Assembly: GCF_000619825.1 (NCBI RefSeq) | Contig: NZ_KK211036.1 | Span: forward strand, 305,787 to 369,786 | Direction of reading: 5' to 3' | DNA length: 64,000 bases | Source: Prevotella sp. MA2016 | Lineage (GTDB): Bacteria > Bacteroidota > Bacteroidia > Bacteroidales > Bacteroidaceae | Shown here: piece by piece, positions 36,929 to 45,853 of the stretch | Layout: every line of letters begins with the position of its first letter | Numbering within the stretch: the first letter of the stretch is position 1 | Program-made: the position numbers and the translations under genes | The notes under the pieces: generated by a model | What the model was told of the DNA's origin: nothing | What the model saw: only the letters and a program-made list of their open reading frames with translations | Databases searched by the model: none

Positions 36929-37770
36929 CCTAAATGCAGTTTTTGACGTATGATATCTACTAATGCCAGTAACGCGCGGAAATAAATAGCAATCTTTACT
37001 GGTAATGCGAAGAAGAAACTTAAGTGGCTGTAGTGCTTTCTGAAGAATATGAGCATCGCCTGATAGAATATGTGCACATAGCGGAAGTCTGATTTCCTGG
37101 TGGATTGCCCTTTGTAGTGGACGATGTCGAAAGGCAGAAACCAGTTTTGCCAGCCGCCTTTAAGTAAGCGGTACGACAGGTCGATATCTTCTCCATACAT
37201 AAAGAAGTCTTCGTCCAGTAGTCCTACTTCCTGGATGGCCTTACGTCTCAACAGCATGAAGGCGCCACTCACCACTTCTATCTGTGCGGGTTTTTCCCAC
37301 GACAAGTGGCTCATATAATAACGCTTGGTTAGACCGAGCATTTTTCTGGCAGCTACAAATGGCGTTGGTATGGCGCGGCGACTCTCGGGAGCCAGACTGC
37401 CATCGGCGTTATGCATGCGCACCCCTGCTCCACCAGCCTCAGGGTGCTTGTCCATAAACTGCAGCACACCTTGCAAAGTTTCTGGGGCCACTATGGTATC
37501 CGGGTTTAATAATAAAATGTATTCGCCTTTTGACTCTCGGATGGCTATGTTGTTGGCCTTCGAGAACCCTAAATTATCCTTATTATTAATAAGGTGTACC
37601 CACGTATAGTCTCGAGCTATAGCTTCTACGCTGTCATCACTACTGTGATTGTCCACTACAAAAACCTCACTCTCGATACCTTCAAGAGCACGCTGTACGC
37701 TGTCCAAACAAGCAGTAAGGAATGAGCGCACGTTGTAGCTTACAATGACAACGGACAGTTTCATTTGCAT
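36925..37770 (-). CDS. Family 2 glycosyltransferase, membrane-associated
   Basis: 281 residues. LSVVIVSYNVRSFLTACLDSV and VVDNHSSDDS form the nucleotide-sugar binding fold, LLLNPDTIV carries the DxD-like metal site, and GVLDEDFF-type acceptor segment reads GLLDEDFFMYGEDIDLSYRL. A hydrophobic segment near the end (FFFALPVKIAIYFRALLAL) may anchor it to the membrane. It belongs to the rhamnosyltransferase-like branch (WbbL) used in surface polysaccharide synthesis. It starts within the stop of the preceding gene (TAATG). Confidence 0.9.
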   Translation of the reverse strand: MQMKLSVVIVSYNVRSFLTACLDSVQRALEGIESEVFVVDNHSSDDSVEAIARDYTWVHLINNKDNLGFSKANNIAIRESKGEYILLLNPDTIVAPETLQGVLQFMDKHPEAGGAGVRMHNADGSLAPESRRAIPTPFVAARKMLGLTKRYYMSHLSWEKPAQIEVVSGAFMLLRRKAIQEVGLLDEDFFMYGEDIDLSYRLLKGGWQNWFLPFDIVHYKGQSTRKSDFRYVHIFYQAMLIFFRKHYSHLSFFFALPVKIAIYFRALLALVDIIRQKLHLG

Positions 37771-38201
37771 TATTGATTATCAGCCACCTCATCTTCGCAG
37801 CGTGCCATCGATGGGAATACAAATGGTGTGCATAACAAACCGATGATGGCCATATAGCCGAAAGTGGTGTTCATAAACAGATAGTAAAAATAGGTGTTGG
37901 TCACCAGAGGTGTCATCAGTAGAATCAGTCTGATAGTTCCCCACTTACTTAAGCCTTTTGCCTTTTGATTAACTAGTTGTTGGTGAATACCATCGAACTT
38001 AAACAGGCGCAGCGCTAGAAAAATGCCACCTAATGTGAGTAGCTCCATGAAGGTGGTGCAAAGGAACTCGGTTTGTGATTCTGCTGCAAAAACGCCAGGC
38101 TCTAGCGTATCTGTCTCATACAATACAACGATGGCTAGTGCAAACAGCATGGCAAACATAAAAATACTGAGCAGCAGGTTTCTTGTTTGTTTCATATTCA
38201 T
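37770..38201 (-). CDS. Four-helix membrane protein of unknown function
   Basis: 143 residues with hydrophobic helices near residues 9-28, 46-65, 86-106 and 112-130, and a charged C-terminus (MARCEDEVADNQ). I do not recognise a characterised family. It lies between recR and the GT2 gene, with an 8-base gap and a 1-base overlap, so it is clearly part of the operon. A role with the glycosyltransferase in envelope synthesis is possible but unsupported. Confidence 0.65.
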   Translation of the reverse strand: MNMKQTRNLLLSIFMFAMLFALAIVVLYETDTLEPGVFAAESQTEFLCTTFMELLTLGGIFLALRLFKFDGIHQQLVNQKAKGLSKWGTIRLILLMTPLVTNTYFYYLFMNTTFGYMAIIGLLCTPFVFPSMARCEDEVADNQ

Positions 38202-38209
38202 TGTTTTTC

Positions 38210-38833
38210 TTATTTTTCTTCGAAAAGTGTGCGATTAGTAATTGATCGCCCCAGTGTCACTTCGTCGGCATACTCTAGTTCATTGCCCACAGCGATGCCT
38301 CGGGCAATAACGCTGACTTTAATGCCTGTTGGTGCCAACTTGCGATAGATGAAGAAGTTGGTAGTGTCGCCCTCCATCGTTGGGCTGAGTGCCAATATCA
38401 CCTCTTGCACTGTTCCCTCTTTCACACGCTGTACCAGTGAGTCGATTTCGATATCTGCAGGTCCCATTCCGTCCATGGGTGAGATGACGCCGCCTAGCAC
38501 ATGGTAGAGCCCGCGAAACTGCTGCGTGTTCTCTATGGCCATCACGTCTTGTATATTCTCCACCACGCACACGGTAGTCTTGTCGCGACGCTCGTCAGCG
38601 CAGATAGGACAGATGTCGGTGTCGCTGATATTATGGCATACCTTGCAGTATTTTACACCGCTTTTTAGTTCGCTGACTGCCATCGTAAACAGTGCCACGT
38701 CGTTATTGTCCTGTCTGAGCAGCCATAGTACCAGTCGCAAGGCAGTCTTTCTACCTATTCCTGGCAGCTTGGCAAACTCCTGCACGGCTTTTTCGAGCAG
38801 TTGCGATGGGTATTGTTGTTGTATCATCTTCAA
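38210..38833 (-). CDS. recR: Recombination mediator RecR
   Basis: 207 residues, the normal length. A helix-hairpin-helix ([15 protein letters not shown]), a four-Cys zinc finger ([16 protein letters not shown]) and a Toprim domain ([40 protein letters not shown]) appear in the usual order. RecR works with RecO to load RecA on SSB-coated gaps. Start could be Met1 or Met3; both keep the fold. It is 3 bases downstream of the ABC-F gene. Confidence 0.97.
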   Translation of the reverse strand: MKMIQQQYPSQLLEKAVQEFAKLPGIGRKTALRLVLWLLRQDNNDVALFTMAVSELKSGVKYCKVCHNISDTDICPICADERRDKTTVCVVENIQDVMAIENTQQFRGLYHVLGGVISPMDGMGPADIEIDSLVQRVKEGTVQEVILALSPTMEGDTTNFFIYRKLAPTGIKVSVIARGIAVGNELEYADEVTLGRSITNRTLFEEK

Positions 38834-38836
38834 TCT

Positions 38837-40663
38837 TTAATTTTCAATCTCCGAAAGTTCCAGCCAGCGCATCGATTTTTCATCGAGTTCGTCGTTCAAC
38901 TGTGGCAAGCGCTTGCTCAGACGTGTAATCTCATCTACGGATGTCGTACCACCACAGAGCGCCTCTTCTATTTGCTTCTTTTCGTCCTCAAGGGCTTCGA
39001 TGTCCTTTTCCAACTGTTCCAGCTCGCGCTTTTCTTTATAAGAAAGTTTGCGCTTATTATTAGGGTTAGACTGGTTGGTAGGACTAGTTTCGTTTGACTG
39101 GCCTTGTTGGCCCGCCTGGGCCGATCGGCTTGGCTGACTAGGCTCTTTCGACTTGCTTAACTGGCTCCACTGCCGGTATTGGGTATAGTTGCCTGGGAAG
39201 TCTTGTATATCGCCATCTCCCTTGAATACAAGTAAGTGATCTACCACCTTATCCATGAAATAGCGGTCGTGGCTCACCACGATGACGCAACCAGGAAAAT
39301 CTTGCAGGTATTCTTCAAGAATCTGCAGTGTCACAATGTCGAGGTCGTTGGTAGGCTCGTCAAGCACCAGAAAGTTGGGGTTCTTCATGAGCACTGTGCA
39401 GAGGTATAGTTTTCTGCGCTCGCCTCCACTCAGCTTATATACGTAGTTGTGCTGCTGTTCAGGTGTAAAAAGGAAGTGCTGCAGAAACTGCGATGCCGTA
39501 AGATGCTTTCCGCCTCCCATATCAATATATTCGGCAATATCTTTCACCACATCGATGACCTTGGTTTGCTCATCGAATTGCAGACCTTCCTGAGAGAAGT
39601 AGCCGAAGCGCACTGTATCGCCGATATCGAACTTTCCGCTGTCGGGTGCTACCTGTCCCAGCAACATCTTTATAAAAGTACTTTTACCAGTACCATTGTT
39701 GCCCACGATACCCATCTTCTCGAAACGCGAGAAATTGTAGTAGAAGTCTTTGAGAATGGTGAGTGGTTCACCATCGGTACGCTCAAAAGCCTTGCTGACG
39801 TACTGGCATTCAAATATCTTGGAACCAATATACACATTACGTGATTTAAGTCGCACCTGACGTTCTTCTATACGCTGTTTGGCCACCTTCTCCAATTCAT
39901 AGAAAGCCTCTTCGCGGTAGCGGGCCTTATGGCCGCGGGCTTGTGGCATGCGGCGCATCCAGTCTAACTCGGTGCGATATAAATTATTGGCACGCGCTAT
40001 CTCGGCTCGACGATTGTCGATACGCTCCTGGCGTTTCTCCAGATAGTAACTGTAGTTGCCGCGATAGGTGTAGATGGTTTGGTCGTCCAGTTCAAGGATG
40101 ACCGAGCAGACACGGTCCAGAAAGAAACGGTCGTGGGTAACCATGAGCAGAGTTTTGTTGCCGCGGTTCAGGTATCCCTCCAGCCATTCAATCATTTCAA
40201 GATCTAGATGGTTGGTAGGCTCGTCGAGGATGAGCAGGTCTGGGTCGGTAATCAGCACATTAGCCAGTGCCACTCGCTTCTGTTGTCCACCGCTCAGCTG
40301 TCGCATAGGCTGATTCAGGTCACGAATCTTTAGCTGTGTGAGCACTTGTTTTGCCTTCAGAACCTTTTCGGGATTCCCCTGATGATTAAAGCAAGCATCT
40401 AGCACGCTATCGTTAGGATCGAAGTCGGGTGTCTGTTCAAGCATGCCTACGCGTAGGTCACGACGGAAGATGATGTCGCCTTCGTCGTAGCCCTCTTTGC
40501 CCGACAGTATCGAGAGCAGCGTACTCTTGCCGGTGCCGTTTTTGGCTATCAAACCAACCTTTTGGCCCTCGGCTATAGAGAAACTCAGATCGTGAAACAG
40601 CACCAACGAGCCGAACGACTTTGTAAGGTGCTGCACGTCTAAATACGGATTTTCTTTTGCCAT
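38837..40663 (-). CDS. uup: ABC-F family ATPase, Uup-like
   Basis: 608 residues with two ATPase domains and no membrane part. Walker A motifs are GLIAKNGTGKSTLL and GIVGNNGTGKSTFI; signatures are QLSGGQQKRVALA and KLSGGERRKLYLC; Walker B are LLILDEPTNHLDLE and FLVLDEPTNDLDIV. A C-terminal Pro/Ser/Gln-rich linker and coiled coil (KEKRELEQLEKDIEALEDEKKQ) match Uup, which acts on ribosomes or branched DNA. ABC-F proteins can also protect ribosomes from antibiotics, but nothing here points to that. Confidence 0.9.
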   Translation of the reverse strand: MAKENPYLDVQHLTKSFGSLVLFHDLSFSIAEGQKVGLIAKNGTGKSTLLSILSGKEGYDEGDIIFRRDLRVGMLEQTPDFDPNDSVLDACFNHQGNPEKVLKAKQVLTQLKIRDLNQPMRQLSGGQQKRVALANVLITDPDLLILDEPTNHLDLEMIEWLEGYLNRGNKTLLMVTHDRFFLDRVCSVILELDDQTIYTYRGNYSYYLEKRQERIDNRRAEIARANNLYRTELDWMRRMPQARGHKARYREEAFYELEKVAKQRIEERQVRLKSRNVYIGSKIFECQYVSKAFERTDGEPLTILKDFYYNFSRFEKMGIVGNNGTGKSTFIKMLLGQVAPDSGKFDIGDTVRFGYFSQEGLQFDEQTKVIDVVKDIAEYIDMGGGKHLTASQFLQHFLFTPEQQHNYVYKLSGGERRKLYLCTVLMKNPNFLVLDEPTNDLDIVTLQILEEYLQDFPGCVIVVSHDRYFMDKVVDHLLVFKGDGDIQDFPGNYTQYRQWSQLSKSKEPSQPSRSAQAGQQGQSNETSPTNQSNPNNKRKLSYKEKRELEQLEKDIEALEDEKKQIEEALCGGTTSVDEITRLSKRLPQLNDELDEKSMRWLELSEIEN

Positions 40664-40704
40664 GTTATATGTATTCTACAGACTTGCAGTAATCTGTAGC
40701 TCGG

Positions 40705-41301
40705 TTATAATTCTTTGTTAATGGATTCAATGTAATCTAAAACTTCGTCGCGACCTTGTTTCTTTTCAGATGATGTGATGAAGATGGGTGGCAGTTCCTC
40801 CCAAGTTTCGCTCAGCACCTTTTTATAAGCAGTCACATTCTGCAACACCTTCGATGCGCTCAGCTTGTCGGCCTTGGTAAAGATAATGGCGAAGGGCACA
40901 CTGCTGGTTCCCAACCACTCGATAAACTCGAGGTCAATCTTCTGCGCTTCCAGACGTATGTCTATCAGCAGAAATACGTTTACCAGCTGTTCGCGCTGCA
41001 ATATGTAGCCGTTAATCATCTGTTCCAGTTTCTGAACCTCTTTCTTAGAGCGTTTGGCAAAGCCATAGCCAGGCAAATCTACAAGATACCACTCATTATT
41101 AATAATAAAATGATTGATGAGCAGCGTCTTGCCAGGTGTAGCACTTGTCTTTGCCAGATTTTTCTTGCCTGTAAGCATGTTTATCAGACTCGACTTTCCT
41201 ACGTTCGAACGACCTATAAAGGCATATTCGGGCTTGGTGTCTTTTGGGCACATCGACTCCATCGGAGCGCTCAGTGTGAATTCTGCTTTTTTAATTTCCA
41301 T
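40705..41301 (-). CDS. engB: Ribosome biogenesis GTPase EngB/YsxC
   Basis: 198 residues from ATG 41301, which follows the -7 box at 41323-41330. G1 is [10 protein letters not shown]2 region is SATPGKT, G3 is DLPGYG and G4 is TKADK, all in the EngB arrangement. The protein helps assemble the large ribosomal subunit. It heads the minus-strand operon and is divergent from rho. Confidence 0.95.
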   Translation of the reverse strand: MEIKKAEFTLSAPMESMCPKDTKPEYAFIGRSNVGKSSLINMLTGKKNLAKTSATPGKTLLINHFIINNEWYLVDLPGYGFAKRSKKEVQKLEQMINGYILQREQLVNVFLLIDIRLEAQKIDLEFIEWLGTSSVPFAIIFTKADKLSASKVLQNVTAYKKVLSETWEELPPIFITSSEKKQGRDEVLDYIESINKEL

Positions 41302-41322
41302 TATATATATCGATTTTGGGTG

Positions 41323-41353
41323 CAAAGATACGAAAAGTCGGGGGCAATACAAA
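41323..41353 (-). promoter_or_regulatory. engB operon promoter
   Basis: Minus strand: TTTG (41350-41353), 19 bases, TATCTTTG (41323-41330). Confidence 0.7.
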
Positions 41354-41368
41354 ATTTTTTCGAATTTA

Positions 41369-41400
41369 TTTGGCAGTTAGCAAAAATATGCTTACCTTTG
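41369..41400 (+). promoter_or_regulatory. rho promoter
   Basis: TTTG (41369-41372), 20 bases, TACCTTTG (41393-41400). It leaves a leader of about 85 nt before the rho ATG at 41492. Confidence 0.7.
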
Positions 41401-41491
41401 CAACGTTTTTCACAAAACAGTGTTTCCGTTCGCGAAGCACTTCCACAAAATCTTTTCAGAAATCAATAAATGTAATTTAATACATATTACT

Positions 41492-43447
41492 ATGTATACA
41501 AAAGAAGAATTAGAATCTATGGACATACCCCAGCTTGTGGGTATAGCCGATGAGTTGGGCATCAAGGTTTCGCCTGATGATCAACTTACAGATGTGGTGT
41601 ATGCCATCCTAGATAAGGCAGCTGAGCAAAGTGCTACTGCCGGTGATGACGCACCAAAACGCAAGCGCACACGAATTGCAAAGAAAGATACCAGCAAAGT
41701 TTATACTGTAAATGGCGAGGATGGTGAGAATCTCGACTCGAAGAGCAACCGTACCCGCAAGAAGGCAGAGGCACCATCGCTCTTTGCTAATATGCCTGCA
41801 GCTCCAGCTGAAGAGGCTGCAGCTCCAGCTCCTGTCGAGGAGGTAAAGCCTAAGAAGCGTGGCCGCAAGAGCAAAGCAGAAAAAGAAGCTGAGGAGGCTG
41901 CCGCGAAAGCCGCTGCCGAGCAGGCTGCTGTTGCACAGGAGGCTGAGAAATCTCAGGCTGACGATTTTGTAGTGCCAGAGGCTGCCCAGTTTGCAGTAGG
42001 TGCTGATGAGGAGGTAGCTCCTAATGCCATCGAGCAACTGCGCGAAAAAATGGCTGCTACAAAGATTGCTGAACCAGAGGAAGAGCCTGAGTTTGAACCT
42101 ACTGATTCTGCTCCCGACCCCCTTACTGACGAGGTTGATGAAAACGGCGTATGGATGGGCGATCCAGGAGATGGAACAGATTTTATTACTATTCTCGATA
42201 TCCCCATCGAAGATCAGAGCGCAATCCCCACTCTGGATATGTTCGACCGTCCTGTAGCACCTGTTGTTGCAGAGCAGCCTGCTGTGAATCGCAATGCTGT
42301 GGCCACTTTGCAGCCACGCTATGATTTTGCCGACCTGATTGATGCAAATGGCGTGCTTGAAATACTTACTGATGGCTACGGATTCCTGCGTTCAAGCGAT
42401 TATAACTATCTGTCGTCGCCCGACGATGTGTATGTTGCTCCACAGCAGATTAAGCGTTACGGTCTGAAGACTGGCGACGTGGTTGAATGCACAGTTCGTC
42501 CTCCTCATGAAGGTGAGAAGTTCTTTGCTATGACCGATGTCAAAAGCATCAACGGTCGTCACCCAGATGAGGTGCGCAACCGCGTGGCTTTTGAACATCT
42601 TACCCCACTCTTCCCAGAAGAGAAATTTACACTCTGTGGCGACCATGCTACTACAAACCCATCGGTACGTATCGTCGATCTCTTCTCGCCTATCGGTAAG
42701 GGTCAGCGTGCGCTTATCGTGGCTCAGCCAAAGACAGGTAAGACGGTGCTGATGAAAGATATCGCCAATGCAATTGCTGCCAATCACCCCGAGGCTTATA
42801 TCATGATGCTTCTTATCGACGAGCGCCCTGAGGAGGTTACTGATATGGCGCGCACCGTTAATGCAGAGGTTATCGCATCTACTTTCGACGAGCCAGCCGA
42901 GCGCCATGTGAAGATTGCAGGTATCGTGCTTGAGAAAGCTAAGCGAATGGTTGAGTGTGGTCACGATGTGGTTATCTTCCTCGATTCTATCACACGTCTG
43001 GCACGTGCTTACAATACAGTAGCTCCTACATCAGGAAAGATTCTCACTGGTGGTGTAGATTCTAACGCTCTGCAGAAGCCAAAGCGCTTCTTTGGTGCTG
43101 CACGTAATATCGAGGGTGGCGGCTCGCTTACCATCATTGCAACAGCTCTGGTTGATACCGGTTCTAAGATGGATGAGGTAATCTTCGAGGAGTTTAAGGG
43201 TACTGGTAATAGTGAAATCCAGCTCAATCGCTCACTGGCTAACAAGCGTATCTTCCCTGCCATCGATATTGTACTCTCATCTACTCGCCGCGACGATCTG
43301 CTGCTTGATGAGACTACATTGAACCGTATGTGGATTATGCGTAAGTTTATTGCCGATATGAATCCTATCGAGGCGATGAACACTGTGCGCGACCGATTGG
43401 TACATACCCGATCGAACGAGGAGTTCCTCATGTCGATGAACGGTTAA
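41492..43447 (+). CDS. rho: Transcription termination factor Rho with disordered insertion
   Basis: 651 residues from ATG 41492, after the promoter. The N-terminal helix bundle ([26 protein letters not shown]) is separated from the RNA-binding domain by about 200 residues rich in Ala, Glu, Lys and Pro (roughly 45-265). The RNA-binding part ([21 protein letters not shown]) and the ATPase with Walker A PKTGKTV, Walker [17 protein letters not shown] and the Q/R loops follow. Such insertions are typical of Bacteroidetes Rho, and in B. thetaiotaomicron the disordered region has been linked to condensate formation and gut fitness. A strong terminator follows the gene. Confidence 0.96.
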   Translation: MYTKEELESMDIPQLVGIADELGIKVSPDDQLTDVVYAILDKAAEQSATAGDDAPKRKRTRIAKKDTSKVYTVNGEDGENLDSKSNRTRKKAEAPSLFANMPAAPAEEAAAPAPVEEVKPKKRGRKSKAEKEAEEAAAKAAAEQAAVAQEAEKSQADDFVVPEAAQFAVGADEEVAPNAIEQLREKMAATKIAEPEEEPEFEPTDSAPDPLTDEVDENGVWMGDPGDGTDFITILDIPIEDQSAIPTLDMFDRPVAPVVAEQPAVNRNAVATLQPRYDFADLIDANGVLEILTDGYGFLRSSDYNYLSSPDDVYVAPQQIKRYGLKTGDVVECTVRPPHEGEKFFAMTDVKSINGRHPDEVRNRVAFEHLTPLFPEEKFTLCGDHATTNPSVRIVDLFSPIGKGQRALIVAQPKTGKTVLMKDIANAIAANHPEAYIMMLLIDERPEEVTDMARTVNAEVIASTFDEPAERHVKIAGIVLEKAKRMVECGHDVVIFLDSITRLARAYNTVAPTSGKILTGGVDSNALQKPKRFFGAARNIEGGGSLTIIATALVDTGSKMDEVIFEEFKGTGNSEIQLNRSLANKRIFPAIDIVLSSTRRDDLLLDETTLNRMWIMRKFIADMNPIEAMNTVRDRLVHTRSNEEFLMSMNG

Positions 43448-43455
43448 AATATAGC

Positions 43456-43494
43456 GGATGCCTCTCGTCACAGAGAGGCATCCTTCTTTTCTCA
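43456..43494 (+). terminator. Terminator after rho
   Basis: GGATGCCTCTC and GAGAGGCATCC form a perfect 11-bp stem with a 6-base loop, followed by TTCTTTTC. Confidence 0.8.
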
Positions 43495-43505
43495 ATATAG
43501 ATTTT

Positions 43506-43973
43506 ATGGTGAAGAAAATATTATTTGTTTGCCACGGCAACATCTGCCGCAGTCCGATGGCTGAATACGTGATGAAGCATTTGGTGCACGAGGCTGGTAT
43601 GGATCAGCATTATGCAATAGCCTCGGCGGCCACCTCTACCGAAGAGATTGGCAACCCTGTCTATCCCCCAGCCCGCCGCAAACTAGCTGAGCACGGCATC
43701 AGCTGCCAGGGCCATGCTGCCCGCCAGATGACTCGTGCCGACTACGATCGCTACGACCTGCTTGTAGGCATGGATTCGGCCAATATCCGCAATATGACCC
43801 GCATCGCTGGTGGCGATCCGAAAGGTAAAATCGTTAAACTGCTCGATCTTGTGTCGCTCTCATCGCCGCGCTATGGCGAGGATGTGAGCGACCCTTGGTA
43901 CACCGGCGACTTCGAAGCCACCTGGCAAGACGTCCAAGAAGGCTGTCAGGCACTACTAGAAGAGTTTGCATAA
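43506..43973 (+). CDS. Low-molecular-weight protein-tyrosine phosphatase
   Basis: 155 residues from ATG 43506. The P-loop CHGNICRS gives nucleophile Cys9 and Arg15, and the general acid is in SDPWYTGDFE. These phosphatases often balance tyrosine kinases of capsule export in Bacteroidetes, but no kinase is adjacent. The in-frame start at 43458 lies inside the rho terminator and was rejected. The stop codon falls in the first copy of a 19-bp tandem repeat. Confidence 0.93.
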   Translation: MVKKILFVCHGNICRSPMAEYVMKHLVHEAGMDQHYAIASAATSTEEIGNPVYPPARRKLAEHGISCQGHAARQMTRADYDRYDLLVGMDSANIRNMTRIAGGDPKGKIVKLLDLVSLSSPRYGEDVSDPWYTGDFEATWQDVQEGCQALLEEFA

Positions 43974-43994
43974 AATAGAAGAGTTTGCATAAAA
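43957..43994. repeat. 19-bp perfect tandem duplication at the phosphatase stop codon
   Basis: The unit TAGAAGAGTTTGCATAAAA occurs twice back to back (43957-43975 and 43976-43994). The first copy encodes the last residues and stop of the phosphatase, so it looks like a recent slippage event. Confidence 0.9.
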
Positions 43995-44114
43995 TACATA
44001 ATTAAGGAATGAATTCATCTATGGTATGCAATTTGTGTATGAATTATTTACTTTTAATGTCTCATCCTTCTTTAAGGACTATTTGAAGTAAAGAATTAGT
44101 CAAGAATGAGTGCC

Positions 44115-44510
44115 TTAGGGCAATGAGAGAGGAAGGTCTGCAGAATTCTGCAGGCCTTTTTTGATGAATTGGCGGGCTTGCTCCTCGTCGAGGGTGAATA
44201 CGTGATTGAATATACCCAGTGACACTAGGATGAACTCTTCGTTATAGTCGATGAAACCGAGACTATAAAAGCGATGTTCGCGCACCATAAAGTGGGTGTT
44301 GAGATACTGATCTACAGTTGTTGTGGCTATTGCTGAGGCGATAGAGCCGAAATCACCGTCGATGTTGTTGTCGCGCAACTCGGCGTTAACAGCGCCTGTC
44401 ATCACCGATTTTATCGTGTCGGCATGCTGTTGTCGGTCGGGTATGGTAACCATCAGTGTCAGGGCTACGGCGCCAATGATAACAGCAAGTGAAATCAGGA
44501 ATTTCTTCAT
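44115..44510 (-). CDS. Small exported protein, DUF4359-like
   Basis: 131 residues from ATG 44510, which opens with a single hydrophobic helix (MKKFLISLAVIIGAVALTLMV) acting as signal or anchor. The remainder includes PDRQQHADTIKSVMTGAVNAEL and FMVREHRFYSLGFIDYNEEFILVSLGIFNHVFTL, which fits the DUF4359 pattern of a short helix pair followed by a beta domain. Function unknown. It lies 8 bases downstream of tilS, and its 3' end contains the terminator of the opposite transcript. Confidence 0.6.
   Translation of the reverse strand: MKKFLISLAVIIGAVALTLMVTIPDRQQHADTIKSVMTGAVNAELRDNNIDGDFGSIASAIATTTVDQYLNTHFMVREHRFYSLGFIDYNEEFILVSLGIFNHVFTLDEEQARQFIKKGLQNSADLPLSLP
44133..44162 (+). terminator. Plus-strand terminator inside the 3' end of the DUF4359-like gene
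   Basis: A dyad made of AAGG, CTGCAG, AATT, CTGCAG and CCTT, centred on the palindrome CTGCAGAATTCTGCAG, is followed by TTTTTT on the plus strand. It would stop transcripts coming from the phosphatase side. Confidence 0.7.
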
Positions 44511-44518
44511 ATTTGTGC

Positions 44519-45853
44519 TTATTTGTTTAGTTCGTCTTTGATTAGTCTTAATGTCAGCGTCTCTTTGGTGTCGGCATCGATGCAGGACCGCTGGTCTGTG
44601 CGGCGGCCTACCAACCAAATAATGGCGCCTGTGGCATCTGTCACCACCAGCTGCTGACTTTTGTCATAAGCCGATGCCTTGATGTCGGTCATAAAATCGC
44701 TCACCAGCTTGTGACCTTTCATGCCGAAGGGTACAAACCAGTCGCCAGTGGTCGCAGGGCGCACCGTCAGGGGAAACTTTACTTTAGCCGCGTCAAGCGT
44801 GGCACAATCCGATTCCTTCGAGATGACTGGGGTATTACTGATACTAGTCTGCAGTACCCATCGGTCGGAATAGCGATACCGTCCGATTTCGGGTATTTTC
44901 AGTTCCTTGCCTGGCGCATCAGGTGTATATAGCAATAGGCTATCGCGGTCGATAGCTACACAATACTTTCCACATTCAAAAACACGTCCTGGCTTGTTGA
45001 TGCAATCAAAAATGTCCTCGGTGGTGCTGCTGTTGAAGCCATAAGGCGCCAGCCACTCGTGCAGCATCGTCATTGGTGCAGGCAGCTCTTGCAGGCGGGT
45101 TATCGACATCTCCGTCTTTTCGGGATTATCGTCGACAATGGCACTCATCCACTCCTGTTTCACCGCTGGAATGAATATATCCTCGGCTTCACTCAGATAA
45201 TGGGCGGATTTGCCGATATTGGCTGCTGCGCCAGGATAAATCTCTTCCAACAGTGGCAGCACCTGCAGGCGCAGTTTGTTGCGGAGCACATCAGCTTTTA
45301 AATTGCTGGAATCGGTGACGTATGTCTGCCCGATGGAATCGAGAAAATGCAAAATTTCCATCCTGCTCACGCATAGCAGCGGGCGGCGCACCTGGTCGTT
45401 CATGTGGCGGATGCCCGTCAGTCCATGTATGCCGGCACCGCGCAGCAGGTTCATGAGCAGCGTCTCTACGGCGTCGTCGCGATGATGGGCCACGCACACG
45501 TCGGCAGCCTCGATATCTTGACACAACTGGTTGAAATAGCGATAGCGTAACTCGCGCGCAGCCATCTCAATACTTACTTTATGCAGTTGGGCATAAGTTG
45601 TTGTGTCAAAGTGCGTTAAATGTAGTTCGATGCCGAGTCGTTGGCACAGCTCTTTTACGAACAGTTCGTCGCGGTCGCTCTCCTCGCCGCGCAGTTTGAA
45701 ATTGCAGTGAGCTGCCTCAATGCGATAGCCCAACTGCTGCAGAATCAGCAGCAATGCCACCGAATCAGCTCCACCACTCAGGGCTACCAAGTGGAGGGCT
45801 TTGGCATCTAATAGCCTGTTGCGCTCAATGAATTTCTTTACGCGTTGTAACAT
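44519..45853 (-). CDS. tilS: tRNA(Ile)-lysidine synthase
   Basis: 444 residues. The ATP-pyrophosphatase P-loop is SGGADS (26-31), followed by AHCNFKLRGEESDRDE, HHRDDAVETLLMNLLRGAGIHGL and DSSNLKADVLRNKLR, all TilS hallmarks. It converts C34 of the tRNA-Ile CAU anticodon to lysidine, so that it reads AUA. The C-terminal domain (VRPATTGDWFVPFGMKGHKLVSDFM) is also present. It starts in the stop codon of the methyltransferase gene (TAATG). Confidence 0.96.
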   Translation of the reverse strand: MLQRVKKFIERNRLLDAKALHLVALSGGADSVALLLILQQLGYRIEAAHCNFKLRGEESDRDELFVKELCQRLGIELHLTHFDTTTYAQLHKVSIEMAARELRYRYFNQLCQDIEAADVCVAHHRDDAVETLLMNLLRGAGIHGLTGIRHMNDQVRRPLLCVSRMEILHFLDSIGQTYVTDSSNLKADVLRNKLRLQVLPLLEEIYPGAAANIGKSAHYLSEAEDIFIPAVKQEWMSAIVDDNPEKTEMSITRLQELPAPMTMLHEWLAPYGFNSSTTEDIFDCINKPGRVFECGKYCVAIDRDSLLLYTPDAPGKELKIPEIGRYRYSDRWVLQTSISNTPVISKESDCATLDAAKVKFPLTVRPATTGDWFVPFGMKGHKLVSDFMTDIKASAYDKSQQLVVTDATGAIIWLVGRRTDQRSCIDADTKETLTLRLIKDELNK

